DNA of 49,940 bases, taken from assembly GCF_030692605.1 (NCBI RefSeq), contig NZ_JAUYUD010000081.1, forward strand, positions 1-49,940, in the 5' to 3' direction. This document shows positions 1 to 8,127 of this stretch, piece after piece (position 1 is the first letter of the stretch; each line of letters begins with the position of its first letter). Under the pieces are notes generated by a model, which saw nothing but the letters and a program-made list of their open reading frames with translations, searched no databases and was not told the DNA's origin. The position numbers and the translations under genes were made by a program. Origin of the DNA: Lutibacter sp. Lineage in GTDB: Bacteria; Bacteroidota; Bacteroidia; Flavobacteriales; Flavobacteriaceae.

Positions 1-112
1 AAGTATCGTTTGTTGTTGGTTGTAATGTCTGAAATTCATAGTTAAGTATCTGTATATCAATGATTAAATATACAAAAAACTAATAAAACTTCCAAATAAA
101 AGTATAAATAAA

Positions 113-133
113 CCGTCTCTAGTTGTGAGACAG
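113..133 (-). terminator. Putative terminator of the first OmpA-like gene
   Basis: A 7-bp stem (CCGTCTC at 113-119 against GAGACAG at 127-133, one wobble pair) lies about 30 bp past the stop codon on the minus strand and is followed by an A/T-rich tract. The stem is short, so this is a modest call. Nothing coding was recognised from 1 to 112. Confidence 0.45.
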
Positions 134-164
134 CTTCTTTAAATATAATTTTAAAGTAATTAAA

Positions 165-893
165 TTATTTTACTAATTTAATCTCAACTCTTCTATTTTG
201 AGATCTACCTTTACTTGTTTTGTTTGAAGCAATTGGCATTTCTTCACCAAAACCTTTCGCTGAAATATTACTTTCGTTAACACCTTTAGAAATTAAGTAA
301 TCTTTAACCGCATTTGCTCTAGCATCAGATAATTTTAAGTTAAGAGCATTATTACCAACGCTATCTGCATGACCTTCAACCGAATATTTTGTGATTGGAT
401 ATTTCGCCATAATTGTAGCAGACTCATCTAATACTGGGTATGTTTCAGATTTAAAAGTAGCTAATCCTGTATTAAAATAAACTGTTTTAAATAAACTTTT
501 TAATTTAACAACCTCCTCTGCAGAGATTTCTGGGCAACCTTTGTTTGAAGCTGGACCAACAACATTAATACATTTATCATCTTTGTCTAAAACGCCATCT
601 CCATCTGTATCTGGCCAAGGACAACCTTTATTGTCAGCTGGACCGGCAACTTTAGGACAAGCATCTTTTGAGTCAATTAATCCGTCACCATCTGTATCAG
701 GACAACCTCCATTTGCTTTTGTACCTTTTTCGTTTGGACAAGCATCATCTTTATCAGCAATACCATCACCATCTGCATCAGGACAACCGTTTAAAGCAGC
801 TAAACCAGCAACATTAGGACAATCATCTTTTGAGTCAATAATACCATCATTATCAGAATCTGGACAACCTTTGTGTTCAGCTAATTCAAACAC
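165..893 (-). CDS. C-terminal fragment of the broken OmpA-like gene (type 3 repeats and OmpA domain)
   Basis: This is the open frame downstream of the premature stop. It carries four to five DxDGDGxxDxxDxCP calcium-binding repeats followed by an OmpA C-terminal domain with the NxxLSxxRAxxVxxYL and GRxxNRRVE signatures. It has no signal peptide and no ATG start, so it is probably not made as a separate protein. It is listed so that the coordinates are not lost. Confidence 0.5.
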   Translation of the reverse strand: MFELAEHKGCPDSDNDGIIDSKDDCPNVAGLAALNGCPDADGDGIADKDDACPNEKGTKANGGCPDTDGDGLIDSKDACPKVAGPADNKGCPWPDTDGDGVLDKDDKCINVVGPASNKGCPEISAEEVVKLKSLFKTVYFNTGLATFKSETYPVLDESATIMAKYPITKYSVEGHADSVGNNALNLKLSDARANAVKDYLISKGVNESNISAKGFGEEMPIASNKTSKGRSQNRRVEIKLVK

Positions 894-923
894 CTCAGGA
901 CAAGCATCATCTTTATCAAAAAT

Positions 924-1529
924 TCAATCACCATCAGTATCAGTTCCACCAAATTTTATAACAAGACCTAAAGAATGTTGAAAATGTTGAACGATATTAC
1001 TTTCAAAGGTATGTTTGTATTTAGATTCTAAGTTAAGACCTAAATTGTTATTGAACCAAAAGTTTATACCTAAACCTCCATTAAATGTTCCTGTTCCTAA
1101 TTCATCCATCCAAGTATAACCACCACCAACAGTAGCATAAGGATCCAACCAAGAAGATTCTCCGAACACATTGTTTAAATCATACTTCACACCACCATCA
1201 AAAGCGTAATAAGATAAATCATCAGCAGTGTTATCTCCAATTTTAGAAATTTTATTTAATGATCCAACTGCTTCTAAGCTAAAACCATCTGCTAAATACT
1301 TACCTACACTAATTTTACTAATTACAGGTAACATGTTGTAATGATCTCCTGTGTTTACAAATTCATCAAACCAACCACCATGACCGGCAAGTCCAGCGTT
1401 AGTAGGGTAAAAGTCAACAGCATTGGTTCCAAAACTTAAAGCCCAAGGATTATTATTGTCCTGAGCGTAAGTATTCCCAAATCCTGCAATAAATAATAAA
1501 GCCAATAGGGCTAATTTAAAATTTTTCAT
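924..1529 (-). CDS. N-terminal fragment of the broken OmpA-like gene (barrel domain)
   Basis: This is what would actually be translated from the promoter at 1575-1582: a signal peptide plus an outer-membrane beta-barrel of about 200 residues ending in FGGTDTDGD at the premature TGA. The barrel looks complete, so a stable but unanchored barrel lacking the peptidoglycan-binding domain is conceivable. The 3' fragment (165-893) could only be made by reinitiation at GTG 893 and would have no signal peptide. Confidence 0.6.
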   Translation of the reverse strand: MKNFKLALLALLFIAGFGNTYAQDNNNPWALSFGTNAVDFYPTNAGLAGHGGWFDEFVNTGDHYNMLPVISKISVGKYLADGFSLEAVGSLNKISKIGDNTADDLSYYAFDGGVKYDLNNVFGESSWLDPYATVGGGYTWMDELGTGTFNGGLGINFWFNNNLGLNLESKYKHTFESNIVQHFQHSLGLVIKFGGTDTDGD

Positions 1530-1574
1530 TTTTACGGTGTAATTTAAATTAATACTTCTTTTTGTTCTTATTCG

Positions 1575-1582
1575 CAAATTTA
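1575..1582 (-). promoter_or_regulatory. Promoter -7 element, first OmpA-like gene
   Basis: The minus strand reads TAAATTTG, a perfect match to the Bacteroidota TAnnTTTG element, 46-53 bp before ATG 1529. A TTG lies about 21 bp further upstream. It fixes the start at 1529 rather than 1577. Confidence 0.55.
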
Positions 1583-1612
1583 ATGATTTAATATCTTAGA
1601 TTCCAAATAATA

Positions 1613-1654
1613 AAAGCAAAAGCTACTTCATAAAATTGAAACAGCTTTTGCTTT
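1613..1654 (-). terminator. Rho-independent terminator of the second OmpA-like gene
   Basis: Perfect 12-bp arms AAAGCAAAAGCT (1613-1624) and AGCTTTTGCTTT (1643-1654) surround an 18-nt loop. On the minus strand a T-rich tail follows. It lies 23 bp past the stop at 1678, so the two OmpA paralogues are separate transcription units. Confidence 0.7.
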
Positions 1655-1677
1655 ATTATATATAAACTATTAAACTA

Positions 1678-2985
1678 TTATTTAATTTCTTTAATTTCAA
1701 CTCTTCTATTGTTAAATCTACCTTTTGCAGTATCATTGGTATCAATAGGAGAGGATTCCCCAAATCCATTGGTTGTAAGTCTATTTGCATTAACACCTTT
1801 ACCTACCAAATATTTTTTAACAGCTGTGGCTCTAGCATTTGAAAGTGTCAAGTTTGTAGCATCAGAACCTTGGTTGTCTGTATGTCCATCAACTTTAAAA
1901 TTAAATTTAAGGTTTTCATTTTTATTTAAAATAACTGCCACATTATCTAATATTTTTGCAACATTTGGTCTGATAATATCTTTCCCTGTGTCAAAATTAA
2001 TTCCTTTAGCAGCAATATCTACCGTGATTTGTTCACCAAAAACATAAGGACAACCTTCATTTTCAGCAGGACCAGGTACAGTTATACATTTATCTAAAAT
2101 ATCAATTACACCATCACCATCATTATCAATATAAGGGCAACCACTATTTGGTTCTGTACCAAATACATCTGGACAAATATCTTCAGCATCTGTAACACCA
2201 TCACCATCTCTATCAGGGCAACCGTTTAAAGTTATTAAACCTGGTACCTCTGGACATTTATCTTCTGAATCTTGAACTCCGTCTCCATCTGTGTCAGGGC
2301 ATCCTTTAAATTCTTTTAACCCAAAAACATCTGGGCATTCATCACAACAATCAGCCACACCATCATTATCAGCATCTGTATCAGGACAACCATTAAATTC
2401 TGCTAAACCAGCAACGTTTGGACACTCATCATCTTTATCTCTAATTCCATCAGCATCGGAATCATATTTCCCAAATTTCCATACAACTCCTACAGAATGT
2501 TGATACATCTGAAAATCAACTGGCGTGTTAACTTTTTTATAACTAGAAGTAACATTAATTCCAACGTGGTTATTAAACCATGCATTAAATCCTAATCCGG
2601 CATTTATTCCTAAACCATTTTGAGCACCAAGCCAATTTTCACCAGCTCCAACGAACAAAAATGGATCAAACCATTTTGATTCTCCAAAAGCATTATTTAA
2701 ATCATATTTTGCATTTAAATCTAATCCGGCGTAGGTAGCAATATTTCCTGACCCCCATGGTTTACCAATTTTATTTACAGAGCCAGCAAGTTCTAAACTA
2801 AACCCCGATCCTAAATACCTACCAACAGAAATTCTTGGAAGAAAACTTCCAGAATCACCATCTTTAATATCAATGTAATTTAATCCAAAATTTGTCATCC
2901 AAGGATTATCCTTATCCTGAGCATTCGCAGTGTTACAGATTCCCATAAATAACAAAGCCAATACGGCAATTTTTAAGTGTTTCAT
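1678..2985 (-). CDS. OmpA-family outer-membrane protein with thrombospondin type 3 repeats
   Basis: An intact 435-residue paralogue of the broken gene next door. In order it has a signal peptide (MKHLKIAVLALLFMG, cleaved after NAQ), a beta-barrel of about 150 residues ending in VVWKFGKYDSDADG, about five Asp-rich calcium-binding repeats each closing in GCP, and an OmpA C-terminal domain (FKVDGHTDNQGSD; LSNARATAVKKYL; GRFNNRRVEIKEIK). The family tethers the outer membrane to peptidoglycan, and the repeats form a rigid calcium-dependent linker. A TTG two codons upstream (2991) is possible, but ATG 2985 starts a standard signal peptide. Probably a structural protein or adhesin support; no enzymatic role is expected. 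Confidence 0.85.
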   Translation of the reverse strand: MKHLKIAVLALLFMGICNTANAQDKDNPWMTNFGLNYIDIKDGDSGSFLPRISVGRYLGSGFSLELAGSVNKIGKPWGSGNIATYAGLDLNAKYDLNNAFGESKWFDPFLFVGAGENWLGAQNGLGINAGLGFNAWFNNHVGINVTSSYKKVNTPVDFQMYQHSVGVVWKFGKYDSDADGIRDKDDECPNVAGLAEFNGCPDTDADNDGVADCCDECPDVFGLKEFKGCPDTDGDGVQDSEDKCPEVPGLITLNGCPDRDGDGVTDAEDICPDVFGTEPNSGCPYIDNDGDGVIDILDKCITVPGPAENEGCPYVFGEQITVDIAAKGINFDTGKDIIRPNVAKILDNVAVILNKNENLKFNFKVDGHTDNQGSDATNLTLSNARATAVKKYLVGKGVNANRLTTNGFGESSPIDTNDTAKGRFNNRRVEIKEIK

Positions 2986-3018
2986 TTTCAAAAATTTAAA
3001 TTTAGTGTTCTTTTTTTA

Positions 3019-3026
3019 CAATCGTA
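3019..3026 (-). promoter_or_regulatory. Promoter -7 element, second OmpA-like gene
   Basis: The minus strand reads TACGATTG, one mismatch from TAnnTTTG, 34-41 bp before ATG 2985. A moderate call. Confidence 0.4.
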
Positions 3027-3098
3027 AGCTATTTTTAGCTTAAACTTAATAACAAAAATACAAAATAATATTAAAAATAGAGTGTTTTTGCGGTATTT

Positions 3099-4292
3099 CT
3101 AAATAATCTTCAAATTTTTCCCAACTTTTATAAAAGCTAGTATTGCTTTTTCCAACTGTATTTGAGTATGAGCAGCAGATAATTGCACTCTAATTCTTGC
3201 TTTACCCTTTGCAACAACTGGAAAAAAGAAACCAATTACATAAATACCTTCTTCCAATAACATATTGGCCATTTCTTGAGCTAATTTGGCATCATAAAGC
3301 ATAACAGGTACAATTGCTGAGTCCCCTTTTACAATATCGAACCCTGCTTTTATCATTCCATCCTTAAAAAATCTCGTATTCCATTCTAATTTATCCCTTA
3401 AAATTGTGTTTGAAGATATTATTTCAAATACTTTTAAGGAAGCTCCTACAATTGCTGGTGCCAATGAATTTGAAAATAAATATGGTCTCGATCGTTGGCG
3501 CAAAATTTCAATAATTTCCTTTTTACCAGTAGTATATCCACCCATTGCTCCACCCAATGCTTTACCAAAGGTTCCTGTTATTATATCAACTCTACCCATA
3601 ACATTCCTTAGTTCCAAGGTACCTCTTCCTGTTTTTCCAATAAAACCAGCAGCATGACATTCATCTACCATAACTAAGGCGTCATATTTGTCCGCCAAAT
3701 CACAAATTTTATCTAAACTTGCAACCACTCCGTCCATAGAAAAAACACCATCGGTGACAATAATTTTAAAACGATGTCCCTTTTTAGTAGCTTCAATAAG
3801 TTGTTCTTCTAACGACTTCATGTCATTATTTTCATACCTATATCTACCTGCTTTACACAAACGAACACCATCTATAATTGAAGCATGATTCAAGGCGTCT
3901 GAAATAATTGCATCTTGTTCAGAAAATAAAGGCTCAAAAACGCCACCATTTGCGTCAAAAGCAGCAGCATACAAAATGGTATCTTCTGTTTGATAAAAAT
4001 CAGCGACTTTTTGCTCCAATTGTTTGTGAATGTCTTGTGTTCCACAAATAAAACGAACTGATGACATTCCATATCCGTGACTATCCAAAGCTTCTTTAGC
4101 TGCTTGAATTACTTCTGGATGATTTGATAGACCTAAATAATTATTGGCACAAAAATTAATAACTTTTTCGCCAGTACTTATTGTAATTTCAGCATCTTGA
4201 GATGATGTAATTATTCGTTCTCTTTTATATAAACCTGCTTCTTTAATTTCTTGAAGTTCATTAATTAAATGTTGTTGCATTTTACCGTACAT
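3099..4292 (-). CDS. kbl: Glycine C-acetyltransferase (2-amino-3-ketobutyrate CoA ligase)
   Basis: A PLP-dependent alpha-oxoamine synthase of 397 residues, the usual length. It cleaves 2-amino-3-ketobutyrate with CoA to glycine and acetyl-CoA, the second step of threonine degradation. Visible landmarks are the N-terminal [15 protein letters not shown], the substrate segment [15 protein letters not shown], and the PLP-lysine segment [13 protein letters not shown] around residue 245. The C-terminal small domain has [10 protein letters not shown]. The partner threonine dehydrogenase (tdh) is not in the window. A good promoter lies at 4310-4338, partly inside the end of the upstream helicase gene, so it can be transcribed independently. 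Confidence 0.92.
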   Translation of the reverse strand: MYGKMQQHLINELQEIKEAGLYKRERIITSSQDAEITISTGEKVINFCANNYLGLSNHPEVIQAAKEALDSHGYGMSSVRFICGTQDIHKQLEQKVADFYQTEDTILYAAAFDANGGVFEPLFSEQDAIISDALNHASIIDGVRLCKAGRYRYENNDMKSLEEQLIEATKKGHRFKIIVTDGVFSMDGVVASLDKICDLADKYDALVMVDECHAAGFIGKTGRGTLELRNVMGRVDIITGTFGKALGGAMGGYTTGKKEIIEILRQRSRPYLFSNSLAPAIVGASLKVFEIISSNTILRDKLEWNTRFFKDGMIKAGFDIVKGDSAIVPVMLYDAKLAQEMANMLLEEGIYVIGFFFPVVAKGKARIRVQLSAAHTQIQLEKAILAFIKVGKNLKII

Positions 4293-4309
4293 ATCTGTTT
4301 TATTTTTTA

Positions 4310-4338
4310 CAAAGTTAAAGGAATTTATATTTCTTCAA
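4310..4338 (-). promoter_or_regulatory. kbl promoter (-33 TTG, -7 TAACTTTG)
   Basis: On the minus strand TTG (4338-4336), 18 bp and TAACTTTG (4317-4310) match the Bacteroidota TTG/TAnnTTTG promoter with both boxes exact. The TSS would fall about 10 bp before ATG 4292. The -33 box lies inside the last codons of the upstream gene. Confidence 0.65.
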
Positions 4339-7300
4339 TGGTGATTTTAGCTCCAATATAAATCAATATTTTATTTTCAACCGTATAGTTCATTTTTTCT
4401 AACGCTTGTGCATATGTTTCTAACTGTTTCCGATGTTCCATTTCTTTTGTTCCTGTTTTATAGTCAATTATTGTTACTTTATTACCCATAAAACATAATC
4501 GATCTGGGATTAAAATTGCTCTATTTTCTATAACTATTTCTTGTTCTGTTTTTACTTCGTAATTTTGACTAAAATAAATAGCTATTTTTGGATGATTTAT
4601 CAATTGCTCCAAATAAGATTCAATTTGATTTTTTTCACTTTCATTTAAAATTCCTTTAAAATAATAACTTGCAACAACCTCACTAATATCACTCTCTGTT
4701 TTAATTTTAGCCAATATTTCGTGCCACAAATTTCCGTTATTAATAGCATTGCCCTGCTCTGTACCCCATAATAATGAAGAACTTGTTGCTAAAACTACTT
4801 GATGATTCTCTAGGGAATTTGAAATTAATTTTTTATGAGTAATAGTGCCTGTGTCAGGCAGTTTTGGAGTTGATAATCTATTCTTATTTCCAAATGAATA
4901 GGTTGTTTTTCCCAATTGCCAACTATTTAAGGATTTTAAATATTGAATAAATAAACCTGATGTTTTTTTTAGTTTATCTTCAATTTCTTTTCCTTTTTTA
5001 TTGAACTCTGAAACTATGTATAATTGTTCCTTTGCTCTTGTGAGAGCTACATATAAAATATTAAAATTATCCAATTCCAATTCTTCTCGTTGCTTCAAAA
5101 ACAGTTGCACTCCTTGCTCGCCCAAACTATTGAGTTTGGTACTGTAATTAATAAGTAATTGGTGTTGCTCCTCCATATGATCAAAATTATACCAGACTTT
5201 TGGATTTTGCTGATAATAAATATCGATATCGTATGGGAAAATTACAACTGGAAATTCTAACCCCTTAGCTTTATGAATGGTCATTATTCTTACCGAATCT
5301 TTTGCTTCTGGAGCAACTATGCTGTATTTTTCATTTTTCAATTCCCAAAACTCCAAAAACCCATTTAAATCTGATCCGTTTTTTTGTTGAAACTCAAAAA
5401 TTACATCTAAGAAAAATTGTAAATATGCATCTGATGTTTCAGTTAGTTTAAAAGCTTGAATACAATATTCCGCCATTTCGTAAAGTGCCAATTGAGCACA
5501 TTTAATTTCACTAAAAATAATTTTAAACTGTCTTAAACTATTAAAAAAATTGAAATTATTTAAGTGAACTGTTTCTTCAAAAAACTCATGTTTATCTTTT
5601 TGAACTAATAAATAATCGTATAAAAAATAGAGTGCCTTTAGTTTAAAGTCTTTACCTAATGGATTATCTAAAATCTGAAAAATAGTAATAATAAAATTTA
5701 CTTTTTTATTGTTTTTTATAAGCAACGATTCCGACGATATTACGTCAATTTTATTTAGGGTTAAATAATTTGCAATTTCAACTCCTTGATTGTTTTTTCG
5801 AACTAACACGCAAATTTCACTTTTATCAAAAATACCATCAAGATTTTTTATGATTTCGTATACTTTTTTGGGATAAACTAAATCCTTATCTTCCTCTTCA
5901 TCATCTGTTTTATCTACAAAATCGAACTGCACATATCCGCCACTTTTTTTATTCAATAATTGTTTAGATCCCTCTACATATAAATTTTTATACTCATTAT
6001 TGGTTAAAAAAGAAGCCGCAAAGGTGAAAAATGAATTATTAAAGTTAATTATTTGGCTATAACTTCTAAAATTGGTGTCTAAATTCTCTACTTTTTTAGC
6101 AACTTTAAAAAGGTTATCAATGTCATTTTTAGAAGATAAATTTATAAACTGTTCCGCTTTTCCTCCACGCCATCTGTAAATTGATTGTTTTGCATCTCCA
6201 ACCAGCATTAATTTACCTGTTTCGCCAAGTTCATTTTCAGATGTAATAGCATTTTCAACAAGTGGAATACTATTTTCCCATTGCAAAACAGAAGTGTCTT
6301 GCATTTCATCAATAAAATAATATCTGTATTTCTCACCAATTCTTTCATAAATAAAAGGGGCTGGTTCATCCTTAATTGAATCGCTTATAAGCCGATTGAA
6401 CTCTGAATGCAACAAAATATTATTTTCTGTTTTAATCTCGGTTAAAGATTGATAAATGCTATTAAGTACCGCTAACTGGGTTAAACTCTCTGCCAAAAGT
6501 AAATTTCTAACATAGTTACTATAATTTTCAAGAAACATCTTTTTGGATTGATTGTAGATTATTTCTAAATCTGGCATTAACTGGTCAATTTTTTCTTTAA
6601 TAATTGATGAGCATTTCCCAGCATAAAAATGTTTTTTTTCTTCAAAATACTTGTTTAATCTTCCTTCAAAATTTACCGTGTCGTGTTTTAATTTAAAAAG
6701 TGATAATTTATTAAAATGATTTGGCAATTCACCTGAATAGGCGAAATCAGCTATCTCCAAGTCTGCACGTTTAATTTGTTCAAGTGCTTTATTTCCAATA
6801 GTTTCAAATTCTTTAACTATTTTTTTATTGGTTGCTATCAATTCTTTTTTAAGGGAAACAAACCAATTTAACTCGAGGTTTTTTAAAGATTCTAAAGGCG
6901 CCGCATTATTTTCATTTAATATTATTTTAACAAAATTTTTGAGCGATTTTGAAATATCCCAATCCTTATCGTCATCAATATTTTGTAGTGAATAATTAAC
7001 TAGTACTTTTGTCAACTCTCTATCTTCTCCAATTTTAGAAATCATTAATTCTACCGCTTCATTTAATAAACTTACGGCGTCCATTTCAACTTCAAAATTA
7101 AGCGGAAGTTTAAGGTCGAACGCAAATGTTTTAACTAATTTGTGAGTAAAACTATCTATTGTTGTAACGCTAAATGCTGAGTAATTTTGCAATATAGCAC
7201 CTAAAATCTGTTTGGATTTACTAAAAATAAGCTTTTCTGTTACCTGCAATTCTTTACAAATTATTAACAATAAATCGTTTGATTTGTTTGAGGCAAAATC

Positions 7301-7492
7301 ATTTAAATTTTCAATAATTCGTTCCTTCATTTCACCAGCAGCTTTATTAGTAAAAGTAACTGCTAATATTTGCTGAAATTTAAATGGATTATCATCCGAC
7401 AAAAGAATTTTTAAATACTCTTTAACCAATGTAAATGTTTTTCCACTACCAGCAGAGGCACTATAAACTTGAAAATTTGAAGTAAGCTGCAT
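4325..7492 (-). CDS. UvrD/RecB-like helicase-nuclease (AddA-type)
   Basis: A 1055-residue superfamily 1A helicase with a C-terminal RecB-family nuclease. It would unwind and resect double-strand DNA ends for recombination. Helicase motifs in order: Walker A ASAGSGKT at residues 12-19, motif [13 protein letters not shown], motif [16 protein letters not shown], motif [18 protein letters not shown], motif [17 protein letters not shown]. The nuclease motifs are complete: GNLWHEIL (His), IPDRL (Asp), IIDYKTG and QLETYAQAL. Flavobacterial versions often sit beside a PD-(D/E)XK AddB-like gene. Here the neighbours are kbl and a TerB-like gene, so the partner must be elsewhere or absent. It starts at ATG 7492. 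Confidence 0.85.
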   Translation of the reverse strand: MQLTSNFQVYSASAGSGKTFTLVKEYLKILLSDDNPFKFQQILAVTFTNKAAGEMKERIIENLNDFASNKSNDLLLIICKELQVTEKLIFSKSKQILGAILQNYSAFSVTTIDSFTHKLVKTFAFDLKLPLNFEVEMDAVSLLNEAVELMISKIGEDRELTKVLVNYSLQNIDDDKDWDISKSLKNFVKIILNENNAAPLESLKNLELNWFVSLKKELIATNKKIVKEFETIGNKALEQIKRADLEIADFAYSGELPNHFNKLSLFKLKHDTVNFEGRLNKYFEEKKHFYAGKCSSIIKEKIDQLMPDLEIIYNQSKKMFLENYSNYVRNLLLAESLTQLAVLNSIYQSLTEIKTENNILLHSEFNRLISDSIKDEPAPFIYERIGEKYRYYFIDEMQDTSVLQWENSIPLVENAITSENELGETGKLMLVGDAKQSIYRWRGGKAEQFINLSSKNDIDNLFKVAKKVENLDTNFRSYSQIINFNNSFFTFAASFLTNNEYKNLYVEGSKQLLNKKSGGYVQFDFVDKTDDEEEDKDLVYPKKVYEIIKNLDGIFDKSEICVLVRKNNQGVEIANYLTLNKIDVISSESLLIKNNKKVNFIITIFQILDNPLGKDFKLKALYFLYDYLLVQKDKHEFFEETVHLNNFNFFNSLRQFKIIFSEIKCAQLALYEMAEYCIQAFKLTETSDAYLQFFLDVIFEFQQKNGSDLNGFLEFWELKNEKYSIVAPEAKDSVRIMTIHKAKGLEFPVVIFPYDIDIYYQQNPKVWYNFDHMEEQHQLLINYSTKLNSLGEQGVQLFLKQREELELDNFNILYVALTRAKEQLYIVSEFNKKGKEIEDKLKKTSGLFIQYLKSLNSWQLGKTTYSFGNKNRLSTPKLPDTGTITHKKLISNSLENHQVVLATSSSLLWGTEQGNAINNGNLWHEILAKIKTESDISEVVASYYFKGILNESEKNQIESYLEQLINHPKIAIYFSQNYEVKTEQEIVIENRAILIPDRLCFMGNKVTIIDYKTGTKEMEHRKQLETYAQALEKMNYTVENKILIYIGAKITIEEI

Positions 7493-7533
7493 TACGTATA
7501 AATATAATGCAAGATAATGAAATTAGGACAGTT

Positions 7534-7968
7534 TTAAATTTTATTAGAGCGTTTAATCGCTTTTGAAAAATCTTCTAAATCTAAATCGTTTTCTAAACTT
7601 TTAACTGCTTCAGAGACTACATTATCAACATTTTGTAATGAAAAACCAAGTCCTAAACTAATTTTTTTCAAAACATGCAATTCATGACTGGACACTGACC
7701 CATCTGCAAAAACCATTTTAATTAAATCATACAAACGCTCAATTCGTTCGTCATAACTATGAGGTGTATCTATCGGATATTCCTCTGGGTTTTCAATAAT
7801 TTGCTTATATTTTTCGTCAGAAATATGGAATCGTTTTGCCAATCTTTTAAGCAGCTTTTCTTCTTCAATGGTAATTATATTATCTTCTAATGCTAATTTT
7901 ACAACACTTGCAAAATGAAATAAATTTCTTTTTTGTTCGCCACTTAAATTGTAATCTGAAATACTCAT
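7534..7968 (-). CDS. TerB-like protein
   Basis: A 144-residue, mostly helical acidic protein. The segment VVKLALEDNIITIEEEKLLKR followed later by IKMVFADGSVSSHELHVLKK is the doubled helix pattern of the TerB/DjlA-like fold, where acidic residues bind metal. No signal peptide or membrane segment, so it is cytoplasmic. The exact role is unknown: TerB relatives occur in tellurite resistance and in phage or envelope stress modules, but no other ter gene is near. It lies 41 bp upstream of the helicase gene and may be co-transcribed with it. Confidence 0.7.
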   Translation of the reverse strand: MSISDYNLSGEQKRNLFHFASVVKLALEDNIITIEEEKLLKRLAKRFHISDEKYKQIIENPEEYPIDTPHSYDERIERLYDLIKMVFADGSVSSHELHVLKKISLGLGFSLQNVDNVVSEAVKSLENDLDLEDFSKAIKRSNKI

Positions 7969-7986
7969 TTTTTATTTTATTTATCG

Positions 7987-7994
7987 CAAATATA
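7987..7994 (-). promoter_or_regulatory. Promoter -7 element, TerB-like gene
   Basis: The minus strand reads TATATTTG, a perfect TAnnTTTG, about 19 bp before ATG 7968. No clear -33 TTG. Confidence 0.5.
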
Positions 7995-8103
7995 ATAAAA
8001 CCGATATAATAGACAGAATTTTAAATTGAAAAGATTCTCATTTAAATTCAATTAAAAGTCAAGAAAATTCAACAATACTTTTTAGGTGTTTTTATTAAAA
8101 TGT

Positions 8104-8111
8104 TACCTTTG
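8104..8111 (+). promoter_or_regulatory. Probable mfd promoter -7 element
   Basis: TACCTTTG is a perfect TAnnTTTG. It lies inside the longest possible mfd frame (from GTG 8086), so if it is used the protein must begin further down, most simply at TTG 8128. No convincing TTG -33 box. Confidence 0.4.
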
Positions 8112-8127
8112 GCAAAATTCGCAAAAT

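Larger units (their letters stand above)
165..1529 (-). pseudogene. OmpA-family protein with thrombospondin type 3 repeats, broken by an in-frame TGA
   Basis: The two open frames 924-1529 and 165-893 are one gene. They share a frame and are separated only by TGA at 924-926. Reading through it gives a normal type 3 calcium-binding repeat (DTDGD-stop-IFDKDDACP); the sister repeats have GDGI, so one base change GGA to TGA explains the break. Read whole, it is about 454 residues: signal peptide (MKNFKLALLALLFIAG, then AQ), a small outer-membrane beta-barrel, about six Asp-rich repeats ending in GCP, and a C-terminal OmpA peptidoglycan-binding domain (VEGHADSVG; SKGRSQNRRVEIKLVK). The neighbour at 1678-2985 has the same architecture uninterrupted at 435 residues. 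The start is set at ATG 1529 because a promoter octamer sits at 1575-1582, downstream of the longer possible start at 1577. Read-through or a sequencing error remain possible. Confidence 0.8.

Noticed and set aside
589-930. Regular short repeats that might be a CRISPR array
   Set aside because: The periodicity comes from type 3 calcium-binding repeats in the coding frame; there are no constant repeats with unique spacers.
541-981. Plus-strand open frame of 146 codons opposite the OmpA repeats
   Set aside because: It is the antisense of Asp/Gly-rich repeats, which gives a Ser/Pro-rich artefact; the minus strand has clear domains.
1530-1577. Longer start of the first OmpA-like gene at 1577
   Set aside because: The promoter octamer lies at 1575-1582 and the standard signal peptide begins at 1529.
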